Assembly: GCA_037178855.1 (NCBI GenBank)
Contig: JASJZC010000001.1
Span: 4,712,001 to 4,776,000, forward strand
Source of the DNA: Oscheius sp. JU75
Lineage: Eukaryota; Nematoda; Chromadorea; Rhabditida; Rhabditidae
Direction of reading: 5' to 3'
DNA: 64,000 nucleotides
This document shows, piece by piece, positions 37,940 through 49,771 of the stretch. A program made the translations under genes and the position numbers. How positions within the stretch are numbered: position 1 is the first letter of the stretch; each line of letters starts with the position of its first letter. The notes beneath the pieces are model-generated. The model searched no databases, was not told the origin of the DNA, and was given only the letters and a program-made list of their open reading frames with translations.

Positions 37940-38266
37940 CTCTGACCCATATACAGATCTGGAAGAAGGGACTGTATATCGATTTCTAGGAGTGTCGCTT
38001 TGGGTCACGGGGAAAGGAAACAGGTTAGAGTCGAATCTGTCAAGCTTGACTCATACCGATAAGGAAAGAAAGATGCCTGGTTGTGATAAGAGGTCAGAAC
38101 TGACCACCGGACCCTTGAGACCACAAAAAACGGTCGGCTCAGTTTTGGCAAGAGGCCAAGCTGCGATAAGGTACGCGTCAAGGTCGGGCCAACTGTGCCG
38201 TATGGCGCAATTAACGCTGCGAATCTTAGCCAAGGTCCCTCTCTTTTTAACAGTTTATTGACCATC
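37940..38266 (-). promoter_or_regulatory. IFT88-afadin intercistronic region
   Basis: Only 327 nt separate the IFT88 stop from the afadin ATG on the same strand. A pyrimidine-rich acceptor, CCCTTCTTCCAG, sits 16 nt before the afadin ATG, as expected for a trans-spliced downstream cistron. I did not find a canonical AATAAA just after the IFT88 stop other than TCAATAAAC at about 38255, 9 nt downstream. Confidence 0.5.
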
Positions 38267-41200
38267 TTATTGTGGCAAAAGTGCTTCGTCGAGATCGTCG
38301 AAAGAGTCTTCTCGCTGAGTTCGACGAGCTCCAGTCTTCGGACGAGCCGCGCCTGGACCGACGGGGTCATTGTAGGACAAATCGGCGGTTTCTAGAATAC
38401 TATTTGTGAGAAAACAAGAAAGCCTTACTCATGTCCCTCAGAGTCACCTCAAAAGGCGTGTCTTCGAAGGCGAACTGGGCACTGCTCATGCGAATATTGT
38501 TCTGAGAAGCAGTCAGCGAGCTGGGACGGCTGTCTGTAAATATTTTCTGGTTCAAGAATGTATTTTCAGGATTTATGATGTTTTGTAAAGTTATACGTTT
38601 TTATCGGGCGTCTATCGATCTTTAGAGCATAAAAAAGTGATGAGAATGGATTCGTGCTTCATTGGACTCACTTGCGGGAAGAGGAAGACTGTGAGCAGAA
38701 TGACTGGTCCTCTTGCCTTGACTACTGTCAGCATCTCTCTGTTGCCGTAGAGCTGCTACCTTCTGTGCCTTTTCCAACTTTGCCTCATATTCTCCAGCCT
38801 CGGACATTCCCAAGTCTCGGCAGAGACGGACAAGGAACTTTAGGCCTGAAAGGAAACATTGTGCATGAGTCAAAATGGATGCTGGTAAGATACCAATTTC
38901 GTGTCTCCCCCACTCACATTCAACATTTGCCGGGAATCGTCGATGAATGCTTCTGTACAGATCCAGAGCTTTTTGGTAGTTACCTGCCCGTCTGTGAGAA
39001 CTGGCCATCATTAGTTGCCAACGGATCTCATTCGGCCTGAATTTCTGTGAACAAAAAAGATGGCCATCTTACTGCATAATGGAAGCCTTCTCAAAATAGT
39101 TGACAGCCTTTTCCGAAAACTGGGCGTCGATATAGTAGGCACCCATCCATTCGATCACTTCCAGGTTTGAAGGGAAGTAGCGGTAGCTCTGAACCAAGAG
39201 TTATAGTGAACTTGACGAAACAACGTCATAATTGCACTGGAAGGCCTGTGTCTTGTCGCCTTCGCGATCGTAGATGGCTGCCAAATGAGCTAGGATAGCT
39301 GGATCCGAAGGAGCTAGACTATTGGCTTGACTGTACAGTTCAATGGCTTGGGCTGTGTCTTCCATGCTCTCGTATCTGAAAAATACCTATGAATGAGTTG
39401 TTGAGGCTCAGCAAATCTCTCGACTACTAATGTGCAATAATGTCTGTCCGTCCGTCCGTGCGTTACCACGAGCCAAAAGCTGGCACGTTATGGCATGTCA
39501 AGAATTAAGTTGACAAGACAGCTTTAGGGGAAACTTATGAATTTCTGCTTATGGGGAAGCGGTGCTGCCGCTTGTTGTCAAGACTAAGGGACGGTTCTAT
39601 CGAATGGAATGCAGTCTGGAGCAGTGTTATCGACTGGAGTCAAAAAAGAATTAGGGATTATGCTACAACGAATATACGGATCCTCGAACGCATACGTTAT
39701 TTTCAACAAGGGAAAAGTTGCTGTGGACTTCCGGAAAGAAGTCCCTCCGGGAGATAATCTCTCTCCTCTGCGGTTTGTCTGCTCACGATTATAATTCGCT
39801 CAATCGACTAGGAAGAAAATGGAATAAATATTGATGGAAGATGACTGAGAAGTCTAGAATATGCAGACGACATTACCATTGTCGGAAAATCTCGACCCGA
39901 GCTGGAGAAAAAGCTTCGAAAAAAAGATGGATATTGCAGAGCAGATTGGACTACGAATTAATGACAAGAAGATGATTCTGCTTACGAGCTGTACTACAAC
40001 AAGGACATCTATCTCAATCAACAGGCTGAACTTTGCATTTAAAGATGATGCGAAACACCTCGGAGTCTTGATTTCTCTTCCATTGGACCATTATAAGAAG
40101 ATCGATTGCGCTGTGGATGAAGAGGATGGTTAGCATGGAGTCAACAAGCAAAGTGGTTAACAGATAGAACTATTCCTGTGGACAAACGGCGTCACCTTTT
40201 TAACTCCTGTATCACCTATGGCTGTAAAACGCTCACAGAGCAAGACAGAGTTCGTCTGAAAGCCGTTCAAAAAAGTGGAGCGAAGAATGCTGATGATTCC
40301 AAGGATGAATCGATGGAGTAACGATAGTGTGAGAAATATTATCAAAGTCAAAGATTGGGTGAAAGTAGCTGCCCGACTGAAACTTACCTGGGCTCACAGG
40401 ATTACGAAGATGCCTCAGGATAGATGGATACGTGCTACTACGAGCCACTTGGACCCCTTACAACAAAAGAAGACTTAGAGGACAGCCACCGCCAAAATTT
40501 AGATACTTTTTGAAGAAAAGACAGATACTGGTGGAATGCGCCTAGTGAAGATTGGAAACGAGTTATTGACCATCACAAATAATTCTACGATTTGGAACAA
40601 AATAAATAAATAAATTATAATTGGTTTAGAAGCCTTGTACCAAATATTGACCTAAGGAGCAAACTTACATGGCAGCAAGCTGACAGATGACCTGAACGTT
40701 GTTCAGCAGGATATTGTTCAGTTTGTAGAAACAGTCCAAAGCCTGCTCTACTTTCTCCTGCTTCCTGCAGACCAAGCCCATATTGTATAGGGCTTGAACA
40801 CAGGCCGCATCATTGCTCAAAGCCTCTCTGTATTGGGCGTAAGCCTTGTCCAGGTCGCCTCTCAAAAAGGCCACATTTCCAGCGTTGACCAACGCATTAG
40901 CATTGTAGTGATCGAGGGAGAGAGCCTGATCGGCGTAGTTTTCGGCATCGGCAAGAGCATCGCCTCCTTGCTAAATGTTTCAAATTTTAAAGAGGTCAGA
41001 TCCCGAACCAGAAGACAGATCATGGACAGGTTGTTGGCAGCGGCTGTGGCAATCTTGGTGTCTTGTTGTCGGAAGACTTTTAGGACTTCCGTTGCTCCTT
41101 CGATATCCCCAGAACGAAGCAGATCTCCGGCCTGAAAACCGTTTTCGAATCGAACTTACTCGGTTTTCATCTATTTTCCGGGTCCAAAACTATCTAATGA

Positions 41201-43325
41201 TACAAACCTTTGTCATTTCAAGTTCCGTTGCCAGAGAAGCATGAACTGACTGCTTTATGGCCTCAACACACCACTCGTAACCGGAAGCGTAACTGGAAAA
41301 AAAGAGTACAAAAACAAAAAGAGACTCCGATAGGGGCGAAAATTGTCAGCACTCTTTCGTCAGCTGAACTATATGTTCGTCATTGTCAGGCAGGAATCGA
41401 ACCCTAACGCCGTGGTTCGCAAACAGCCGCACAGCCATTGCGCCATGTTGATACCAGCTGACCGCCAAATGGAATGGCGTTCAAATGGGGAAAACTCACT
41501 CGCTTGCGATTGCCGGACTAATAATCTTCGCAGCTAGAAGAATAGCTCTTTCTGCTTGTCGTTTCTTCTGTCTTTGCCACTGTCTCAAAGCATCACTACC
41601 AAGAACTTGACTCATCAACACGTCGTCTCTCTCCTAAACAAGATTATCATGTTTCTCTCCATTTCAAAAGGTTGGAGAAATGAAATCGGTCTTCAACTTC
41701 TACCCGATAACTGTCTCTCTTCTGCTCTACCCACCTGTGTCCTGGTATCATCTTCCTCCTCCAACTGTACGTCTAGCAGACGCTGGAAGCTGTCTCTCAT
41801 CTTCTCCGGGTCGTCCAGACAGTAACATGTCAACACTAGGAACCATTTACTTTTACAAGAGTCAGTACCCTACCAAGATTCAGGGCCGAGTCCAGGTCCT
41901 GTTCCTCACTGCTACAGTGTTCAAATGTCGAAAGAGCTTCGTCGTAGTTACCCAACATGATGAAAGCCACGCCGATGTTGTTCATGATCCTCAGCCTACG
42001 TATCTCTTTGTTTCCTGTCTCAATTAGTAAAAAAAGGTCCCGTTATTGTTCGGTTTCGAACTACTCTCCAACTCCTACCTGGTTCTCTTCTGTATATTCG
42101 GAACCTGGTCAAGTCCCATGCGGTAGTACTTGATGGCCTTGTTGTACTCTCTCTTCTTGAAATAGATGTTACCAATGTTGACCTTCAGCCGACTGGCATT
42201 CGGAAACATCTTGTTCTTGACAATGAGCTCGTAAGTATTCAGGGCCTCGTTCGACATCTCGTTGTTTGTGTACTGTTGTGCCAGATTGAAGAGGACAGTG
42301 AAAGTCAGATCAAGATTCATGCCCTCTACGAGCTGATTCTGTTCGCGATGCTTGGCCACAGCTCGCTCTCGTCTTCCAGCCTCTTTGGCTTTCTCCAGAG
42401 CTTCTTTGAAGTTCTTCCTCTCGGCAGCCATCACACTTTCTCGCAGCATGTCCATCACCTTCTTTTCCTTCTCCACGCACTTACGCTCGGCTCTGAACTT
42501 TCTTTGAGGTTTGCTCTAACTAATGGAAGAATTTATTAATAGTATTCTCTGGAAAGATTTTCAATGTTTACTGGCTTGTTTGGTGTTAATTTAAAGCTTA
42601 CACAGAAATAGAAACCATGAGAGTCATTTGACACCTATAGCCAAAGTTAGATTATAGTGCGATGAGCTAAACTTTAATAACGCGATTGACTGTGATGCGA
42701 TCGGACGTCAACTCTTGACAGTTTACTAGTAAATCTACAAAAGGTAGTTTGAGAAGTCTTACAAACCATAACTTCGAGCAGAATCTACTTATTTTTTCAG
42801 AATAAACCCACCCTTCAGCCGTTGTCGGATCAACCGCCTTCTCAGACTCGCCGGCCATGATCTTGTTCGCGTAGGAACTGTATCCAGCAGCCCGAACCGC
42901 GGTCATTGGTCGAGCAGACTGGGCAGCCGAGGCTATTCCCGCCGCTGTGCTTAGTCTTCCAGCTCTGGACATCGTTCCGTAGGACAAGGCCGGGACCATT
43001 CCAGACGGCGGTCTTCCGCCGGATGTTGGCACACGTAGTTGGCCAGCTGTTACTCCTCCAGTCTATATGTTCACTTCTTGCAAAATCTCGAAAAAAAAAA
43101 GTAACCATCGGTCTCCTCCCGTGTGAACTCCTGGCCACTGCCTGCTGAAAAGAACGGTCGTGCTGCAGGTTCTGGGTGTCGTAGGCCGCATCGACGTGGT
43201 CGAACCCCTCGTACGGGTCGGCCATCATGTTCATCAACTAATGTTTTTTATTAGAAAGTGTCAAAGCAGAGAAATACCGAAGAAAGTCCTCCTTTTACGG
43301 AGAACTGCCCGCCGCCGGTAGCCAT
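38267..43325 (-). CDS. IFT88: intraflagellar transport protein IFT88 (TPR protein)
   Basis: The gene starts with MATGGGQFSVKGGLSS and runs through many short exons to the acidic tail EALLPQ. Recognisable IFT88 blocks are FQQAVARSSHGRRPM (about 43130), RPMTAVRAAGYSS (about 42890) and MNLDLTFTVLFNLAQQYTNN (about 42290). TPR units follow, including NIGNIYFKKREYNKAIKYYR, VNAGNVAFLRGDLDKAYAQY and ALYNMGLVCRKQEKVEQAL. The last exon carries DLSYNDPVGPGAARPKTGAR, matching the conserved C-terminus. IFT88 is an IFT-B core subunit needed to build cilia; the C. elegans orthologue is OSM-5. The start lies 131 nt after the Ro60 stop and the stop 327 nt before the afadin start. One intron (about 39380-40670) is swollen by a LINE relic and a Helitron-like end, and another holds a tRNA-like element. 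Confidence 0.93.
39416..39560 (+). mobile_element. Helitron-like 5' end fragment in an IFT88 intron
   Basis: It begins TCTCTCGACTACTAATGTGCA, then a GTCC microsatellite, GTGCGTTACCACGAGC and CAAAAGCTGGCA. These match the element at 53144 (TCTCTACTACTAAAGCGCA, GTGCGTCACCACGAGC, AAAAAGCTGGCA), and both continue to a GGGGAAGCGGTG/GGAGAAGCGGCG motif. No protein is encoded. Confidence 0.55.
39600..40618 (+). mobile_element. decayed RTE-like non-LTR retrotransposon (3' part)
   Basis: Broken frames on the + strand, antisense to IFT88, encode the end of a reverse transcriptase. They include LGIMLQRIYGSSNAYV, then VPPGDNLSPLRF for the GxxQGDxLSPxLF motif, then the catalytic EYADDITIVGKSRPELE with GLRINDKKMILLTS. 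A C-terminal part with VKDWVKVAARLKLTWAHRI and MPQDRWIRATT follows. The tail ends in short AAATA repeats (about 40600-40618), as in RTE elements. At least two frameshifts and several stops separate the pieces, and the 5' part with the endonuclease is absent. Confidence 0.85.
41388..41455 (-). repeat. tRNA-like / SINE-like element, copy 3 (IFT88 intron)
   Basis: On the minus strand ATGGCGCAATGGCTG (box A-like) precedes AGGGTTCGATTCCTGCC (near-perfect box B) by about 35 nt. The T-arm pairs only partly and no acceptor stem closes, so it is a pseudo-tRNA or SINE head rather than a tRNA gene. Confidence 0.5.
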
Positions 43326-43375
43326 AGTAACGCGTCTCTTAGCAAATGGCACTCAAACATTTGTGTTTATGCACG

Positions 43376-43381
43376 TTTATT
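43376..43381 (-). promoter_or_regulatory. poly(A) signal of Ro60
   Basis: AATAAA on the minus strand lies 75 nt after the Ro60 stop and only 50 nt before the IFT88 ATG. Ro60 cleavage and the IFT88 5' end therefore fall in the same few tens of bases. Confidence 0.65.
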
Positions 43382-43455
43382 ATGACCGAATCGGGGGTCT
43401 TCCTAACAAAAGTTAACAAAGTAAGAATATGTACAATAAATCGTATGAAGCGTTT

Positions 43456-45714
43456 TCAAAGTTGGCCGGTTACAAACTCGTGGATGAGCTGTGGGACAGC
43501 GCTGTCGAATCCTACGATATCCAGCATTCCGGGGTCGGTGGGATCGGCGATGGTGAAGCCTGAAAATTGTCTATTTACGACCGTTTTTAAGGAGTTTAGC
43601 TCTTCATCCAGCATTTTCAATTACAAGAAGAATTAAACGTGTGTATTCCCCGATCACAACATCTTTTGATTTGTTTACCGTTTTCGCAAAACTTTTTTCA
43701 CTGACAAAAAGTTACCTGTGCTGGTCATTCCCATGACGATAAGCTTGGCATCCTGGATTCCCGAGGCTTTGCGATACTGCTGGAGTGCTTCAAAAGGCTT
43801 GATCTCCCCAGACCAGGTTTCGCTATCGGTGAAGACGACAAACACATCGAATTCCTTCTTCTGCTCTTTAGCCCAGAGCATTGGCAGAGCGCAGTCGGTC
43901 GATCCGAAAGCCAAGTTCTCCATGTATTGCTCAATCTTCTTGATGTCCCAGGTCGCGTCGAATGGCAGACCGATCAGTTTGTCGCAGAAGGCCACGCATT
44001 CATAGTTCTTCTCGTTCTTGAGACTGACCAGGGAGAGAGCGGCACTGGCTGTACGGCAAGAGAGGGCAGTGTTGGCAATTCGAGCGGTCATGCTACCGGA
44101 GACATCATAGGCAAAGCAGAAGCGTTTCCCCGTGGGTGGAGCGTTCTTGAACGACCTGTAGAAAGCAGTCTCGAGAGCAGCGTCGATTTTCTGGCTCACA
44201 GTCCACGAGAGTTTACCTTTCTCGCCTCTGCCTTCCTGGTAGACCGTCTTGGCAAGCAGGACCGTGATCGGATGGATCTTTGCAGCGGCCAGCTCCTCCT
44301 CACTGGTCAACTTCTCCACGATCTTGCTCGTGTACTCTCTAAATTTGTGATTTGATCATGAAAAACAATTTAAAAAAAAACTCACTCATCAAGAGCCTCT
44401 ATGGCACTGAGCTTTCCGAGATTTCTTATCATGGCCGTCATGGGCATCTGATCGAGAAGAGCTCTCCAAACCGGAACGGAGTTCAAGTGATCAGTTGGGA
44501 TGTGCTCTCGGACGAGGCGGTTTTCCTTTATGGCTTTGACCACGTCGTCGACAGAACTCTGGGCCGTGAGATTGATGGCTGCCTCGATCAGATTCAGGGC
44601 CTTGCTGTTGACTTCGTTTTCCAGTGCAACGAGTGTGTACTTTTTCTCCGGCTCCTCAGCTTCCCACTGCTGCTTGTCCAGCTTGCGTTTTCTTGTCTCA
44701 AGCTTGCCTGAAATTGAATTGATTAGAAACCCAGCTCAAAAGTCAAGTACGGACCTTTGACAGCGAATCTGTACAGCTGCTCTACCTCGAGACTGTGATC
44801 TCCACTGAACCGGTTCTCATTGGGAGTCGGATGAGCTAGACGGAATAGATCGCGGTGCGAATAGCCCTCGCGGCTCTTGTACTTGGTCAAATGCATAGCG
44901 AGCTGTTCTGGGCTCTTCGAGGCATACCACTGACAAATGGTTTTCCTCATCAAACGTCCCCATCCAGTCGATCCCTTCTTGTTTTTCCTGGTATAGACCT
45001 GCTTCTCCGGCGTTACTCCCGTTTCCTCGGAAATAAGTTCGCAGTACTTGACAAACATGAACAGATGCGTAGGAATGCGGCAGACCTGAATGCTACGAAT
45101 TTTCTAAGGAAAACGGCAAAAATACCTCGCTAACAAGAGCCATGGCGCAACGTTGAAGAGCAATCTTGTACTCATAGAAGAGCTTCGAATCGCCTTGTTT
45201 CTTGCTTTTGAGGGCGTGCAAATCCTGGACCTGGTAGCGAGCACAGAGGGCTAGAGCAAAGATGACCGGCTGCTGTTTTGGATTACGGCCAGCGAGAGAG
45301 ATCTCGCGTATTTCTCGCAGAAGAATATCGCCCTGGCCCTTGTCGATGATCGCCTTCATCACATCCAGATTTTCCAACGTCAGCTCTTTCTCCTTAGTGT
45401 AATAGGTGCCTCCAGAGGTTCCGAGAATCAGGAAACGGCGAACTCGCATCTCATCCGACACCTTGAACACGAATCCACCTGCGTTATTTCTAACCTAAAT
45501 CTATTTTTGAAAGAGTGTACGATAACAGAACGAGCCTCATCCTCACGAGTCTGTTTCATCTGTCCCGGAAGACTGTCTGCAATTTCCAGCTCAGCCAGAT
45601 GAGCTTCGATCAGAGACTCGCGATATCTTCTGGCCACGCTGAATTCTTATGGTCTTATTAAATGGAAGTAGTAGCTTACCCTTCCATATCCTGGTTCTGC
45701 ATGCGATTAGCCAT
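43456..45714 (-). CDS. RO60: Ro60 / TROVE-domain RNA-binding protein
   Basis: The first exon encodes MANRMQNQDMEG. The HEAT-repeat TROVE ring follows (ADSLPGQMKQTREDEARSVI, RVRRFLILGTSGGTYYTKEK, AGRNPKQQPVIFALALCARY, RKTICQWYASKSPEQLAMHL, YSHRDLFRLAHP). The C-terminal von Willebrand A-like domain has an intact MIDAS, CFAYDVSGSMTARIAN, with STDCALPMLWA and VVFTDSETWSG. The protein ends GFTIADPTDPGMLDIVGFD plus a short tail. Ro60 binds Y RNAs and misfolded small RNAs such as defective 5S rRNA in RNA quality control; the C. elegans homologue is ROP-1. Length is close to the family's roughly 540 residues. No Y RNA gene was recognised nearby. It is the first gene of a tight same-strand run with IFT88 and afadin. 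Confidence 0.95.
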
Positions 45715-46396
45715 GGTTCACAAAAAATAACTGCTTTTAGAAAGGAAAGAAGAGCGATGAAATGAAAGTGGCACGTCTTTTCGAGATGAATAGCGACCAA
45801 AGAGGGGCGGGACGTCAAGGCAGGGGCAAAAAGATGTGCAATATGTCGAAAGAGGTGAGTGAGAAATTAGGAAAGGCGTCAACGGCGAAATAAAACGCAA
45901 CATTGTGGCTTATTTTGAAACGTTTTTTGGGAATGGCAGGGCACAAGTTGTGGCAACGTTTGGAAAGGAAAAAGGCCGAGAGAAATCAATACGAGTGGTT
46001 TTTATTGATGGTTGCTAGCCGACGCGTTGCCACTTCCAGCATTTGGGAGCCCGGGTGAGTTTAAACGATAGAGGAGACAGATAACGTGCAAACATAGATC
46101 GAAAAAAAAAGGTCAGCATGTTGATTTGCCGCCCCAACCGGTTATAAACAACGATGAGTCAGCTCCGCGAAGAATCATTCAAAAGGCCAAGCCTCTGCCT
46201 TGCTAGATAAAGAGTAGAACAAATCGTTTATTAGCGTAGTACACACAAACTGAGAGGTAACTAATGGGAGAGGTAACTAATATGGGCAGTTGCAGAATAA
46301 ACGAAATTATATGGGAGAAGATAGCACAGAGAGAAAGCTAAATAAGATAAAAATCGTAGATTAATTATAAAAAATGTAGGAGACGAAGAATACTGC
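45715..46396. other. NUP153-Ro60 spacer
   Basis: A 682-nt gap between same-strand genes. It should contain the NUP153 3' UTR and the Ro60 promoter or trans-splice site. The minus-strand stretch before the Ro60 ATG reads CTTTCCTTTCTAAAAGCAG, a possible acceptor. No gene is visible. Confidence 0.5.
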
Positions 46397-48722
46397 TCAC
46401 TTTCGAACCATGCGACGACGGGCGAGAGCTATTTTGCGAGATGCGGCAGAGGGTCCGGCAGGATTTGGCTTGTAGGCAAAGGCTCCAGCAAAATCGGCTG
46501 AAAATTTGTTATTGAAGAAAACGAATCCTAGGAACTACCAGAAGGAGCGCTACTTTGAGCGAAAGGAGCAGCCGGCGAAGGAGCGGTAATGTTTCCAAAG
46601 ACGAATGGCTGGACTGTGCTCGTCGAAGAGGTCACAGGAGCACCAAAATTGAAGCCGGACTGAACGGAAGATCCATTAATCGCAGAGTTTGTGAATGCGC
46701 TGGCTGAAAGAAATGGGTATTAAAGAGCACAAGAAGAAAAAACGTACTAGGAATAGTAGAGGTGGAGCTGTTTTGGCCGAAAATCTTAGGATTTCCGAAG
46801 GCAAATCCGCTCTCAGAAGGAGCAGCAGGAGTAGAGCCGAAAGTGAAGGCAGAAGATGAAGCAACTGGAGCAGCTGCTGGAGTAGTAGTCGGGAATGCAA
46901 AACTGGGCTGGATTGTAGTCGGCGGGGCAAATGCAGTCGAGACGCCGAACATCGGACGAGACAGCGGTTCAGCAGAAGATGTGGGCTGCTGAGGCTCGGC
47001 CGGCATAGAGGAACCAAACATCGGTTTCGTGAAGCCGAGCGATTCGGAAACGGTAGCTTTCGGAATCTCTTCGGTCGACGGAGCTGCACCAAATCCAAAA
47101 TTGAAACTTCCACTGGCAGAAGAGCCTGCACCACCGAATGTGATACCAGTAGTAGCTGTGGTGGTAGCTGGAGCAGTAGTCGAGAAACCGAAGCTGGACT
47201 GAACTGCTGCCGGCTGTTCGACAGTCGGGGCGACATCAGTCGAGATGCCAAACATCGGCTTCACTTGATCAGAAGATGCTGCTTTCGGAGTATCCGATGT
47301 AGTCCAAGATGAGCCCAATCCAAACTTGAAACTGGAGGAAGACTGAACTGGCGGAAAGGTCGATATAAGCTTGGTGCTGATAGCAGGAGTAGCAGACGAG
47401 CCATCCTTCTGCGTCCCACAGCAAATGCACGATTCAGCCTTGAAAATACTGTTAGGATTGAAACTTGAGAAATCTACCGTATTAGAGACAAAACAGGTAG
47501 GACAGCTCCAAGTAGACGTGACTTCTTTAGCAGCTTCCTCCTTCTTGCTTGCTTCTATAATCTCCGTCACGACTTCCTCCGATGACTTTTCAATAGATGT
47601 GTTTTTGTCCGCGACGGAATTCTCCATTTGAACAGAAGCGTCCTTCAGCGAAATGTTGATTGGAGAGCTTGCAGCATCAACAGACGCAACGACAGCCTTT
47701 ACTTCTGTCTACAATACGTTAGCCAGCCTAATTAGAAGTTATAAACCGAGGGGAACTTACCCTCACTGGAGTGGCTTCAACCGGCTCAAGACTCATATCT
47801 TCTTCCTCGTCGCTGCTACTCTCCTCACTGTCGTCCGTGGTCTCAGAAGAGCTGATTTCGTGTCTCTTTTTCTCGGTCTCGTTGCTCGTCCTGTATTTGG
47901 GCAGTTCGAAGGAAAAGGCCAGATCGCCGAGGAAGCCCTTCTGCGGAATCGGCACTGCAGGCATCGGAATAGCTGTCGGCAGCGGCAGGGTGTTCAAGTC
48001 ATCCAGTTCATCGAGATCGGCAGTATTGAAGACGTTTCGCGAGACGCCGTCAGGTCCTGAATTATTGCAAATATTTCTCAAAGTCACAAAATACGCACCT
48101 TTGAAAATGGAACTGCGAGACTGTTGAACCGGTTCGGTCTTCTTCTTCGGACTTGGCACCTCAAACATAGCACAGAGCTTACTGCCGTCCAAATCCGGTA
48201 CTTGTGCTGGACTCTCGGGCCTGTTCTTTGTGGCATCGTCTCTTTCCTTCATAGTCGGTCGATAGATGTCCTTCCTGTAAAAGGCATACGTATTTTGTGA
48301 CAAAAGATGTTACAAACCAGTAGGGAAGTCGACTTTTTATAGAACAATATTTGGTAGCTAGCATTTGTAGACGACTGGGCCCGTTCTTCAAAGTCTTGAG
48401 TGGCGGAGCACCTGGAGTCACAGGAGAACATGTAGTATTGACCCAGCGTTCAACCGTCCCTGATTTCAGTGTCGACATTCGGCGAACCTCCTCAAAAATT
48501 GGAGTAAAAGTGATAGCTGCTAAAAAAAATACCTTTGAAGGAGTGTACACACGTTCCAGCTGTTGTAAAAGAGCTTTAGTCTTTGAGCTGAGACCGCCGG
48601 GAGAGAAAATGTTCTCGTGCTTGGTTATTCGGCTAAAACCAATTTGATTCACAGGGAAAAAGTGCCTACCTTCTTAGGGATCGAAATCCAAGCGGAGTTT
48701 TCGTAGAAGGCGTAGTAGTCAT
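46397..48722 (-). CDS. NUP153: nucleoporin NUP153-like FG protein
   Basis: It starts MTTTPSTKTPLGFRSLRR. An N-terminal part with ERVYTPSK and RRMSTLKSGTVERWVN precedes an acidic Ser-rich stretch (SSSETTDDSEESSSDEEEDM). One RanBP2-type zinc finger follows (about 47430-47510), STWSCPTCFVSNTVDF...CICCGTQ. An FG-rich half comes next with repeats such as KPMFGIST, SSFGFSTT, RPMFGVSTAF and SAFTFGS. The C-terminus is basic, SRKIALARRRMVRK, like the karyopherin-binding RRRK end of NUP153. It would sit in the nuclear basket of the pore. Vertebrate NUP153 has four zinc fingers and about 1475 residues; this protein has one finger and is roughly half as long. The C. elegans counterpart is NPP-7. Confidence 0.85.
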
Positions 48723-49771
48723 TTTAACTGAACATTAAATTGACTAGCACAGCAAAGTTATGAGAAAAGATTGTGGAAGCAAGAACCTTCAAGTCTGTTT
48801 GTTTTTGATAAGGAAGCAGCGTTTTACACGAACTTTTCAGTAGCTTCTGACTGAAACTTTTGCATTAGTTGCAATTGCAAACTATTTCTAAAAAAAATAC
48901 ATCAAACGGGATAGTGAGCGGCGTTAGATTAGAGCAAAAATTATAGCAATGAACAAATATATTAATTTTGAAGCTTACGTGTTTGGCGCGCAAGCCTGCA
49001 GCTCACACTTTTTTTTCAGGCGCGGAAATTCAAACAGCCGGAAATTCGATTTCTTTAAACAACAGGTATACACTGATATTTCCATCTAAAAAAGGATAAT
49101 AAGTTTGTAGTTTGGGATCACAATGGCTGAACTGGCTGGAGCAAACTCGATTGTTCTTGTCACAGCAAGTCGGAGACTAGTTGTAGCCCCTCTCGTCTTG
49201 GTTTATTGACGGATTTCATTTTGAAGATTGCCACGCAGTTAGACGAAGTGCAGCTGGGCTTAACGGCCTGTTATTTTTGATAGGTGAAGGTAGAACATAA
49301 TTTATTGGTCTTTTGCTGCTGGTTGCTTCACAAATTCAGATTCTTCCACTCCGCCTCTCGTCCTGTGCCCTTTTCTCTCAAATCCATAAAAACTGACACG
49401 AACACTGATTATCAGTGGTGCCACACGTTTTAAGTCATCTTATCGTGTTTCGGCTGCCAATTGCTGCTACCAGACAGGCGCTCTTTGTGACCGTGACCTT
49501 GTTTCTCTTTCGTGGAACACAGTCCTCGGCCATCCCTCCTCTCTTTTCCCACGGGCAAGATAAAGATATTTGAACAGAAAAGTGTCATTGGTACGCGAAA
49601 ATCCGCTTGACTCACTGTTTATAGCTAGCATCGATTTTCGCTTGACCATTTCCATTCAGCCCTCCTCTCCCATATCTCTCGGCCATATCTGACCTTTTTC
49701 CGTCGTCTATCCTCTTCGCCAGGCCTTTTTGTCCTTTTCTGGACATATCCTTCAAAGACAGCTTTCAGAAA
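48723..49771. other. divergent promoter region of NUP153 and FABP
   Basis: About 1 kb between divergent starts. Short open frames around 49430-49655 (-) are not supported. No repeats of the fold-back family were noticed here. Confidence 0.5.

Noticed and set aside
37940-38008. Extending afadin upstream to position 38008 (TQSDTPRNRY...)
   Set aside because: That position is GTG, not ATG, and a strong acceptor lies between it and the ATG at 37939, whose product aligns with the known afadin N-terminus.
46676-47251. 191-codon Leu-rich minus-strand ORF within NUP153
   Set aside because: It is the alternative frame of the FG-repeat exon; the FG frame with the zinc finger is the real one.
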